In this document: piece after piece, positions 5,826 to 12,551 of the stretch
How the letters are laid out: every line of letters starts with the position of its first letter
Position numbering within the stretch: the stretch's first letter is position 1
DNA from: CAZTXD01 sp964617995
Lineage (GTDB): Bacteria > Actinomycetota > Acidimicrobiia > Spongiisociales > ZC4RG35
NCBI GenBank assembly: GCA_964617995.1
Contig: CAZTXD010000060.1
Span: 1-19,931 of the forward strand
Direction: 5' to 3'
DNA length: 19,931 bases
Made by a program: the position numbers and the translations under genes
The notes under the pieces: generated by a model
What the model saw: only the letters and a program-made list of their open reading frames with translations
Database searches by the model: none
What the model was told of the DNA's origin: nothing

Positions 5826-6803
5826 ATGGTCGAGATCCCAGAGAGCCTTCTGCGCAGGTCGGCGGAGGCGAAAGCCAAGGCCCTCGGTTTGCCCGTGGAG
5901 CAGGTCCTGGCCGAGATGAAGGGTGAGGCTCCGCCGTCCGTCCCCGACCAGCCATCCGACGCCCCCACCGCTCCCAAGCCACAGCCCGGCGCCTCCGCCG
6001 ATGTGTCCGAGGATGCCGAGAGCCCCGAGGAGCCAGACGCTCCCACCGAAGATGAGCCCGACAGCGTCGAAGCGGGCGAGGTGCACGACGCCACACCCGC
6101 CCCGGAGGCCGGCTCCGACGCCGACTCCGAACCGGCGGCGGTAGCCACTCTGACCGAGGAGGAGGGCGGTGAGCAGGCTCCACCCCCGCCCGGCGACGGT
6201 ACCGGCAACGGCCGGATGGCCGCCACCGTCTCGCCCCGTCCGGTGGCGCCGCCCACCGGGATGCCCGAAGGGGTGCGCACCCAGCGGCTGCTCACAGTCG
6301 TCAAGGCGCGGGCCATCCAGCAGGTCAAGGCCGACCCGACCGACAAGGTCAACACGTGGCCTCACCTGATGCTGTCGGAATTCGTGGCGCTGCTCGCGAT
6401 CACCGCCCTGCTCGTCGTTCTCTCGGTCATCCTCCAGGCCCCGCTCCTGGAACCGGCCAACTTCAACGCCACGCCCAACCCGTCCAAGGCGCCGTGGTAC
6501 TTCCTGGGCCTCCAGGAGCTGCTGTCCTATTTCGATCCCCAGATCGCCGGGGTGACGGTGCCGACGATCATCGGCCTGATCGGCTTCATGATGGTGCCCT
6601 ACGTCGACCGCAACCCGTCGACCAAGCCGTCGGACCGCAAGTTCGCCATCATGCTGTACACCTTCTTCCTCGCCGGCTCCGCCACCCTGACGATCTTCGG
6701 TGTCCTCTTCCGGGCGGAAGGCTTCAACTTCGCCTTCCCCTGGGAGGCGGGCGTCCACTTCGACGACCTCAAGGACTGGGTCCATTTCGAGGGAGACCAT
6801 TAG
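5826..6803 (+). CDS. Cytochrome b C-terminal half (subunit IV-like) with shared N-terminal module
   Basis: The last 145 residues match the subunit IV half of cytochrome b: three helices (about 184-204, 243-259, 274-297), NPSKAPWYFLGLQELL at 218-233 in place of the PEWY quinol-site motif, and VPYVDRNP. The N-terminal 150 residues are unusual. Residues 4-35 (IPESLLRRSAEAKAKALGL, then EQVLAEMKGEA) repeat the module found in the two minus-strand cytochromes c. A long acidic Pro/Ala/Glu linker (36-150) then leads to the membrane part. Normal subunit IV is about 160 residues; this one is 325. ATG at 5826 has TAGGAGG upstream, which also supplies the stop of cytochrome b. The module and linker should be cytoplasmic. 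The Rieske gene begins directly after the stop. Confidence 0.93.
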   Translation: MVEIPESLLRRSAEAKAKALGLPVEQVLAEMKGEAPPSVPDQPSDAPTAPKPQPGASADVSEDAESPEEPDAPTEDEPDSVEAGEVHDATPAPEAGSDADSEPAAVATLTEEEGGEQAPPPPGDGTGNGRMAATVSPRPVAPPTGMPEGVRTQRLLTVVKARAIQQVKADPTDKVNTWPHLMLSEFVALLAITALLVVLSVILQAPLLEPANFNATPNPSKAPWYFLGLQELLSYFDPQIAGVTVPTIIGLIGFMMVPYVDRNPSTKPSDRKFAIMLYTFFLAGSATLTIFGVLFRAEGFNFAFPWEAGVHFDDLKDWVHFEGDH

Positions 6804-7661
6804 GTGACTGCAACCAATCTGATCCTGATCGGGGTGGCGGCGGTGGCAATCTTCGGTGCGCTCGGGGCGTTCGCCGTCGCCTACCGGCGCACGCGTGGCG
6901 ACGACGACTGGCAGGAGGGGGTCGATCCGGAGGCCCGGGCGGCCGACCGGTCGATGACCGGGGTGCGGGTAGAGCCCATCCCGGTGGCCGAGCCGGAGCC
7001 CGAGCCGGAGTCGGCTCCCGAGCCGGAGCCGGAGCCGGTCCCCGAGCCGGAGCCGGTGGCGGTGTCCGTGGTCGAGACGCAGCGTGTGGTGGAGGTGTCA
7101 CCCGAGGAGGGGGGTGTCACCCGCCGCCAGTTCTTCAACCGGGCCATCGGCGCCACCTTCGGCGTGTGGAGCGCCGGACTGGGACTCGGCTTCCTGGCGT
7201 TCTTCTGGCCCCGCGTCACCGGCGGTTTCGGGGCCACTATCAACGCCGGGCCCGTCTCCGACATCGAAGGGAAGATCCGGACGAGCGACGGCGATGTGGT
7301 GCCTCTGTTCATACCCGAAGGACGGGCCTACGTCGTTCCCGCCCCGCCGAGCCTTTCGGCCCAGTACGAGGGTCGGAGCGTCGCCGCCGCCGGGCTGATG
7401 GCCCTGTATCAGCGTTGCGTCCACCTGGGGTGCCGTGTCCCCTGGTGCGACACCTCCCAGGGTTTCGAATGTCCCTGCCACGGCTCCAAGTACAACGGGA
7501 TCGGCGAGTACTTCGACGGTCCTGCCCCCCGCAACCTGGACCGATTCGTCGTCGAGGTGACCGACGCCAACGAGTTCATCATCCACACTAGCGACATCAT
7601 CGAGACCGCTCGGGCACCCACCGCCTCCGTCGAGTATCCCCAGGGCCCATCGTGCATATGA
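6804..7661 (+). CDS. Rieske iron-sulfur protein of the b6c-type complex
   Basis: This 285-residue protein has the [2Fe-2S] box CVHLGC (205-210) and CPCHG (223-227). Cys205, His207, Cys223 and His226 are the ligands, Cys210/Cys225 the disulfide. Cys215 is extra. The following GPAPRNLDRF is typical. A first membrane helix (5-26) is followed by a Pro-Glu repeat linker (about 61-85) and a twin-arginine motif TRRQFF (106-111) before a second helix (about 116-135), so the Rieske head is probably exported folded by Tat. This layout resembles the multi-helix actinobacterial QcrA more than single-helix Rieske proteins. The GTG start directly abuts the previous TAG. The protein takes electrons from quinol and passes them to a cytochrome c, most likely the dihaem protein encoded next. 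Confidence 0.94.
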   Translation: MTATNLILIGVAAVAIFGALGAFAVAYRRTRGDDDWQEGVDPEARAADRSMTGVRVEPIPVAEPEPEPESAPEPEPEPVPEPEPVAVSVVETQRVVEVSPEEGGVTRRQFFNRAIGATFGVWSAGLGLGFLAFFWPRVTGGFGATINAGPVSDIEGKIRTSDGDVVPLFIPEGRAYVVPAPPSLSAQYEGRSVAAAGLMALYQRCVHLGCRVPWCDTSQGFECPCHGSKYNGIGEYFDGPAPRNLDRFVVEVTDANEFIIHTSDIIETARAPTASVEYPQGPSCI

Positions 7662-7690
7662 CCCCATCGACAGAGACGGGAAGCTGAGGG

Positions 7691-9646
7691 ATGTCCTCGA
7701 GCATCGTCATCACCCTGGCCGCCATCGGCGGCATCGCCTGGCTGGGTTTCATCCTCGTCGCGGCTCTACGTCGACGCGGCCCCGAGGAGATCCCCTCCAA
7801 CCTCGCTCCCGGCACGACCGACGACCGGATGGAGACCCGGCGCCTCGAGACCGGCCAGAAGGCGGCGGTGCTGCTGTCCGCGTTCCTGGCGGTGTCGCTT
7901 CCGCTCTACTTCCTCGGCGAGCAGGATCGCCAGGAGGGCTTCGTCGAGCAGTTCGACGAGGAGTCGGTTGCCCGAGGAGAGGCGCTCGTGGCCGAGTTCG
8001 CCTGCTACGACTGCCACGGTCCCGACGGCGTGGGAGGGGCCGCCCCCTTCGTCGAGCAGCGCTCGGGTGTCACCGTGGACTGGTCGGCGCCCTCTCTCAA
8101 CGACATCTTCTACCGCTATGACGAAGACGAAGTGAACTTCTGGGTCACCTACGGGCGCGGGAACACCCCGATGCCCGCCTGGGGTCTCGACGGTGGAGGC
8201 CCCATGACCGAACAGCAGGTCGAAGACGTGGTCAACTTCATCCGCACGATCCAGGTGCCCCAGATGGACGCCGTCGCCGAGTTCGACGGCACGATCCGTC
8301 CGAACCAGGCCAACCGTCTCGCCAACGCCGAGGCGACGGTCGAGGGGGCGTTGCTGAGCCAGCGCCAGGTCGTGGCGAACATCCGGCGGGCACCCGAACG
8401 GGGCGACGACCTGAATGCCTTCGCCGAGAGGGCCCGGTCACTGCTCGACGGGGCTTCCGAGGGCATCGACACCGACGGTGACGGTCTTTCCGACGCAGCC
8501 GAGACGGCGCTGGTGGAGCTGGGAGAGGAGCTCGTCGATTACCTGACCTTCGTCGACGACGTGACCCTCGACCCCGAGAATGCCCAGACCATAGAAGGAA
8601 CCGACGATCTCACCACGGCGTCCCGGTTGGTGAGCCAGCTCACCGAAGCGGTCGAGTCGGGTGCCCATCCCGGCCTGGCTCCGCAAGCCGAAGCCGCCCG
8701 CCAGGCTTTCGACGAGGGTGTGGTCGACCCCGACGTGGGCCTGTCCCCTGCCGCCGCAGCCGCCCTCGTAGAGATCGTCGAGGATCTCGACGGGTTCGAT
8801 CCCCCGTCCGGCCAGCTCGACCTGTCGGCCGCCACCGACCTGGTGGAGAGCCTGGAAGCCGAAGCCGAAGCCGAGGGGGCCTCCGAGGACCTGGTCCAGG
8901 CCGCCACCGACGCCCGGGAGGTGCTCGAAGGTGGCCAGGATCCCGACGGTGATGGCCTCTCCACGGCCGCCGAGAACCGTATCTCCGAGCAGGTGAGCGC
9001 CGCCAACGGTACGCCCTTCGTGCCGGCGGAGGCGGTGGTGCCCGCACTCGACCCGGCCAACGAGGCGACCTCGGGGGAGCCGGATGCCACCGTCGCCTCC
9101 CGGGTCGTGTCCGGTTACGAGTCGCTGGCGCTGAGCACCAACGTCACCGCCAACAACATCGACGGGATCCTCCCGCCGGCGGAGGCGGGGGTGGCGTTCC
9201 TGGAGGAGTCGCTGGAGGCGAAGCGGTGGGAGATCGATTTCGAGGGCGTGGCCGAGGCCGCCTTCGACGGAGACGTCGACGCCGCCGAGAGGGCGGTGCT
9301 GCTGTTCAACGGCTTCTGCGCCCGGTGTCACACCGCCGGGTTCGCCGCCGGCGTCGCCTACACGCTGGAGGCAGGGGCGGGAGGGTTCGGACCGGCCCTG
9401 TGGGACGGCCGTCCCGTCGTGCAGTTCGGTGAGGCCGCCGACGCCCCCCAAGACGATCTCCTTGTCCAGTTCATAATCAACGGCTCCGAGGCCGAGACGC
9501 CCTACGGGCTCAACGGGTTCGGCTCGGGGAGGATGCCCGCTTTCGGTCAGATCCTGTCCGAGGACGACATCGTGCTGCTGGCCCGCTACCTGAGAGGTGG
9601 CGACCTCACCGGCCTCGAGAATGAGGACGTGGATCCTGATGCGTGA
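7691..9646 (+). CDS. Membrane dihaem cytochrome c with DxDGDG repeat insert
   Basis: The 651-residue protein has two N-terminal membrane helices (about 4-26 and 57-75). A first cytochrome c domain follows (CYDCH 105-109, Met161 in PMPAWG), then an insert of about 340 residues, then a second cytochrome c domain (CARCH 543-547, Met615 in GRMPAFG). The insert carries three related segments beginning at about 260, 346 and 417. The outer two contain calcium-loop-like DTDGDGLSDAAE and DPDGDGLSTAAE; the middle one, DPDVGLSPAAA, has lost a residue and probably its metal site. It probably accepts electrons from the Rieske protein, taking the cytochrome c1/f role. The insert could be a calcium-stabilised spacer or docking arm. 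ATG at 7691 follows CTGAGGG. The next gene overlaps its end by 8 bases. Confidence 0.9.
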   Translation: MSSSIVITLAAIGGIAWLGFILVAALRRRGPEEIPSNLAPGTTDDRMETRRLETGQKAAVLLSAFLAVSLPLYFLGEQDRQEGFVEQFDEESVARGEALVAEFACYDCHGPDGVGGAAPFVEQRSGVTVDWSAPSLNDIFYRYDEDEVNFWVTYGRGNTPMPAWGLDGGGPMTEQQVEDVVNFIRTIQVPQMDAVAEFDGTIRPNQANRLANAEATVEGALLSQRQVVANIRRAPERGDDLNAFAERARSLLDGASEGIDTDGDGLSDAAETALVELGEELVDYLTFVDDVTLDPENAQTIEGTDDLTTASRLVSQLTEAVESGAHPGLAPQAEAARQAFDEGVVDPDVGLSPAAAAALVEIVEDLDGFDPPSGQLDLSAATDLVESLEAEAEAEGASEDLVQAATDAREVLEGGQDPDGDGLSTAAENRISEQVSAANGTPFVPAEAVVPALDPANEATSGEPDATVASRVVSGYESLALSTNVTANNIDGILPPAEAGVAFLEESLEAKRWEIDFEGVAEAAFDGDVDAAERAVLLFNGFCARCHTAGFAAGVAYTLEAGAGGFGPALWDGRPVVQFGEAADAPQDDLLVQFIINGSEAETPYGLNGFGSGRMPAFGQILSEDDIVLLARYLRGGDLTGLENEDVDPDA

Positions 9647-9998
9647 GCTCATGCGCGAGTTGCTCTCGGCCAACCTGTTCGTGACCGGGATCGTCCTGTT
9701 CGTGGCGGCGATCATCGTGTTCTACGGCAGCATCTTCCTGATCACGTTCACGAACCTGGGCAAGAAGCTGGCCGTTCTCGTCACCGGAGCCGGGATCGCC
9801 GGATGGATGACGATCAGCTCACTCCTCTTCGTCCTCTATTCACCCCGCGGCCCCCGACCGGCGGAGATCGAGGGGTTGAACGCCTTCGAGATCCGGATCA
9901 TCCCCATCACCTACATGATCGTCTCGGCGATCGTCTTCGTGGCTTTCCTGGTGGGCCTGAAGCAATATGAGGAGATCCAGAGCCGGGACTCCAGTTAG
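9639..9998 (+). CDS. Small three-helix membrane protein, unknown
   Basis: I do not recognise this 119-residue protein by family. It has three hydrophobic helices (about 11-37, 45-65 and 87-108) separated by short loops, with SPRGPRPAEIEGL between the last two and a charged C-terminus. No cofactor motif is visible. ATG at 9639 is preferred because GAGGA lies about 10 bases upstream; starts at GTG 9597, ATG 9621 and ATG 9651 are also in frame. It overlaps the end of the dihaem cytochrome gene by 8 bases, so it belongs to the same operon and may be an accessory or assembly subunit. The stop lies directly before the assembly gap, so later genes of the operon could be missing. Confidence 0.75.
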   Translation: MRELMRELLSANLFVTGIVLFVAAIIVFYGSIFLITFTNLGKKLAVLVTGAGIAGWMTISSLLFVLYSPRGPRPAEIEGLNAFEIRIIPITYMIVSAIVFVAFLVGLKQYEEIQSRDSS

Positions 9999-10098
9999 NN
10001 NNNNNNNNNNNNNNNNNNNNNNNNNNNNNNNNNNNNNNNNNNNNNNNNNNNNNNNNNNNNNNNNNNNNNNNNNNNNNNNNNNNNNNNNNNNNNNNNNN
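9999..10098. other. Assembly gap (100 N)
   Basis: Exactly 100 undetermined bases, the common placeholder for a scaffold join of unknown true length. Genes may be missing here. The order and distance of the flanking respiratory and haem clusters rest on scaffolding only. Confidence 0.98.
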
Positions 10099-10169
10099 TT
10101 AGGCCGCATCGTCGGCGCCACCGTCGTCCCCGGCCGGGTAGCCTGACCCGATCAGCGGGAAGGACTCCG

Positions 10170-10571
10170 ATGGAAGCGTCCGAACTGGCGGCGGTGGGCC
10201 TGTTCGCAGGTCTCCCTGCCGAGGGAGTGGCCGAGGCCGCCGAATCGATGCGGGTGGAGTCACGTCCCCGCGGTCACATCCTCATCGAGGAGGGTGACAT
10301 TCCCGACACGTTCTATGTGATCCTCTCCGGTCACGTGACCGTGCATCGGGAAGGCAGGCACCTCGCCGACCTGGGCCCCGGCGACTTCGTGGGAGAGACC
10401 GGAGTGATGGCACTCGAGACCCGCAACGCCTCGGTGATCGCCACCACGCCGGTGCGGTTGGCGGTGGCGATGGGTTGGGAGGTCCGTCGGCTTCTCGACG
10501 TCGTCCCGGGTCTGCGGGACCGGCTGGGCGCCACCGCAGCCGGGAGGGCCCCGGGGGGGATGGGGGAGTAG
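10170..10571 (+). CDS. Stand-alone cyclic-nucleotide-binding-domain protein
   Basis: The 133-residue protein is a single CAP_ED/cNMP-binding beta-barrel. Residues 33-60 show RGHILIEEGDIPDTFYVILSG, the usual first half, and GDFVGETG (71-78) with Arg85 and ASV near 87-89 corresponds to the phosphate-binding cassette. No helix-turn-helix or other output domain follows; the tail is about 30 residues of Ala/Gly/Arg. It may therefore act as a sensor subunit or signal adaptor, not as a Crp-type repressor by itself. GGGAAGGA lies just upstream of ATG 10170. It precedes the hem operon by 58 bases on the same strand, so it may influence haem synthesis, but this is only positional. Whether it binds cAMP, another ligand or none cannot be told from sequence. 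Confidence 0.85.
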   Translation: MEASELAAVGLFAGLPAEGVAEAAESMRVESRPRGHILIEEGDIPDTFYVILSGHVTVHREGRHLADLGPGDFVGETGVMALETRNASVIATTPVRLAVAMGWEVRRLLDVVPGLRDRLGATAAGRAPGGMGE

Positions 10572-10615
10572 GCGCCGGCCGCGCGAGCCGACTACTCGTC
10601 GGATAGGGCCGCTCC

Positions 10616-10630
10616 TACCGTGACCGGCCA
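10616..10630 (+). promoter_or_regulatory. Possible -10 element for near-leaderless hemH transcript
   Basis: TACCGT (10616-10621) fits the actinobacterial TANNNT -10 pattern and ends 8 bases before the hemH ATG at 10630. No ribosome-binding site is visible in that space. This is the arrangement of leaderless genes. No good -35 is seen about 17 bases upstream. Co-transcription from the upstream cNMP-domain gene is the alternative. Confidence 0.3.
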
Positions 10631-11661
10631 TGTCCGACGCCTCTCCGATCGGGGTGCTCCTCGTCCAGCTCGGCACACCGAGATCGCCTTCGGTGAGCGA
10701 CGTGAGAGCCTACCTTCGTGAGTTTCTGAGCGACCCCCGGGTGCTGGACATGCCGGGCCCGGCCCGGGCGCTGCTGCTCAACGCCGTGATCCTCCCCTTC
10801 CGTCCCCGCCGGTCGGCCCACGCCTACAGACAGATATGGACCGATCAGGGCTCTCCCCTCACGATCAACACGACCCGCCTGGCCGCCGGCGTCCAGGACC
10901 GGCTGGGACCGGGCTACCGGGTGGCGGTGGGCATGCGCTACCAGGAGCCGTCCCTCGGCGCCGCCGCCGAGGAGCTCGTCACGGCCGGCTGCACGCGTCT
11001 CGTCGTTCTCCCCCTGTTCCCGCAGTACGCCTCGGCTTCGACCGGGTCGGCGCTGGAGGCCTCCTTCCACGAGCTGGGCCGGCGCTGGAACGTCCCGGAC
11101 GTCACCAGTATCGGTTCGTTCTACTACCGGAAGGGATTCATCGATGCCCTGGTGGACACGACCGGGCCCCACCTGGCCGATTTCGAGCCGGACCATGTCC
11201 TCTTCAGCTACCACGGCCTGCCCGAAAAGCAGGTGGTCAAGAGCGATCCCAGCGGTGACTGGTGCCTGTCGTCGCCGTCATGCTGTGACCGGATCGTCGA
11301 CGCCAACCGGTTCTGCTACCGGGCGCAATGCTTCGCCACCACCCGGGCGGCGGCCGCGGGTCTGGAGCTGGAGGACGGGTCCTACACGACCACCTTCCAG
11401 TCCCGGCTCGCCGGTCAGAAGTGGATCGAGCCCTACACCGACCTGGTGCTCGGGGAGCTGTACGCGTCCGGGGTGCGACGCCTGGCGGTGCTGACCCCCT
11501 CGTTCACCGCCGACTGCCTCGAGACACTGGAGGAGATCGGGATCCGCGGTCGGGCCCAGTGGGCGGAGCTGGGTGGCGACGATTTCCTGCTCGTGCCGTG
11601 CCTCAACTCCGAACCGGCCTGGTCTGAAGCCGTGGCGGACATGGTCCGAGCGGCCTCGTGA
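10630..11661 (+). CDS. hemH: Ferrochelatase
   Basis: Inserts Fe(II) into protoporphyrin IX to give protohaem, the last step of the pathway. The 343-residue protein has the N-terminal GVLLVQLGTPRSP, RYQEPSL, PLFPQYASASTGS and the catalytic FSYHGLPEK with His195. TPSFTADCLETLEEI (289-303) holds the conserved acidic residues. The HGLP form matches protoporphyrin-type ferrochelatases; typical actinobacterial coproporphyrin ferrochelatases read AHSIP. Five Cys (212, 218, 219, 229, 234) in an insert right after the active His resemble the Cys-rich region of some bacterial ferrochelatases and may bind a [2Fe-2S] cluster. It is first in a nine-gene hem operon, and its stop overlaps the hemF GTG start (GTGA at 11658). 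Confidence 0.95.
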   Translation: MSDASPIGVLLVQLGTPRSPSVSDVRAYLREFLSDPRVLDMPGPARALLLNAVILPFRPRRSAHAYRQIWTDQGSPLTINTTRLAAGVQDRLGPGYRVAVGMRYQEPSLGAAAEELVTAGCTRLVVLPLFPQYASASTGSALEASFHELGRRWNVPDVTSIGSFYYRKGFIDALVDTTGPHLADFEPDHVLFSYHGLPEKQVVKSDPSGDWCLSSPSCCDRIVDANRFCYRAQCFATTRAAAAGLELEDGSYTTTFQSRLAGQKWIEPYTDLVLGELYASGVRRLAVLTPSFTADCLETLEEIGIRGRAQWAELGGDDFLLVPCLNSEPAWSEAVADMVRAAS

Positions 11662-12551
11662 ACCGGGCCGAGATCCAGGCCGGGTACGAAGCCGTCCAGG
11701 CCGATCTCGCCACGGCTCTGGAGCATCTCGACGGCACCGCCGCCTTTCGTCGTGAAAGATGGGCGCGGCCGGGGGGCGGAGGAGGCGAGAGCTGGACGCT
11801 GTCGGGGGACGGCCCCATCGAACGGGCGGCGGTGAACGTGTCGGCTGTGTGGGGGGAGATGCCTGCCACGATGGCCGAGCGTCTGGCCGCCTCCGGGGAG
11901 GCTTTCTACGCGACCGGGATCTCGGCGATCGTCCATCCCCGGGATCCGCACGCTCCCACCTTCCACGCCAACCTGCGTTACTTCGAGACCGACTCCTCCG
12001 CCTGGTTCGGCGGCGGGACCGACCTCACCCCCTACTATGTCTTCGCCGAGGACGCCCGTCATTTCCACACGACGCTCCGGCGCGTGTGCGACGGCCACGA
12101 AGTCGGCCGGTACCGGGACTGGAAGGAAGAATGCGACCGCTATTTCTATCTGCCCCATCGCGGCGAGGCCCGCGGCGTCGGTGGGGTGTTCTTCGACCAT
12201 CTCTCCGAGAGTCACGATGCGGTGTGGGATCTCCAGCAGGACCTGGGTCGTTCGTTGGTCGAGGCCTACATCCCCATCCTCGATCGGCGGGTGGGCACCT
12301 CCCACGACGCCGGCCACGTGCTGTGGCACGAGCTGCGGCGAGGTCGGTACGTCGAGTTCAACCTGGTGTGGGACCGCGGCACCCGATTCGGCCTCGATAC
12401 CGGGGGAAGGACCGAGTCGATCCTGGCTTCTCTTCCTCCTCGCGCCCGCTGGGACGAGTCGTTCCGGCCCGTAGCCGGCACGCCCGAAGCCGACCTGCTG
12501 GAACTGGTGAAAGGCCGGCCGCGGGATTGGGTCGATGATCCAGCGGAGTGA
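11658..12551 (+). CDS. hemF: Oxygen-dependent coproporphyrinogen III oxidase
   Basis: Decarboxylates coproporphyrinogen III to protoporphyrinogen IX using O2. The 297-residue length is that of bacterial HemF. Signature blocks are visible in order: VSAVWGEMP, GISAIVHPRDPHAPTFHAN, RYFE, WFGGGTDLTPYY, CDRYFYLPHRGEARGVGG, and the C-terminal RRGRYVEFNLVWDRGT plus GGRTESILASLPP. It has no iron-sulfur motif, so it is not the radical-SAM HemN. GTG at 11658 overlaps the hemH stop. The gene runs 17 bases into the annotated hemA start. HemF is uncommon in Actinomycetota, which mostly use the coproporphyrin route; here it fits with the HGLP-type ferrochelatase. Confidence 0.96.
   Translation: MNRAEIQAGYEAVQADLATALEHLDGTAAFRRERWARPGGGGGESWTLSGDGPIERAAVNVSAVWGEMPATMAERLAASGEAFYATGISAIVHPRDPHAPTFHANLRYFETDSSAWFGGGTDLTPYYVFAEDARHFHTTLRRVCDGHEVGRYRDWKEECDRYFYLPHRGEARGVGGVFFDHLSESHDAVWDLQQDLGRSLVEAYIPILDRRVGTSHDAGHVLWHELRRGRYVEFNLVWDRGTRFGLDTGGRTESILASLPPRARWDESFRPVAGTPEADLLELVKGRPRDWVDDPAE

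Noticed and set aside
5826..5930. E3/peripheral-subunit-binding domain as identity of the shared N-terminal module
   Set aside because: The helix pattern is loosely similar, but the characteristic Gly-rich GTGxxGR loop is missing.
5142..6800. Long minus-strand frame of 552 residues
   Set aside because: It is antisense to cytochrome b and the subunit IV-like gene, both with clear family motifs; long antisense frames are expected at this GC content.
8438..9715. Minus-strand frame of 425 residues opposite the dihaem cytochrome
   Set aside because: It shows shadow composition, no motifs, and lies opposite a gene with two intact haem domains.
9840..10121. Minus-strand frame crossing the N gap
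   Set aside because: Most of its length is undetermined sequence or antisense to the small membrane protein.
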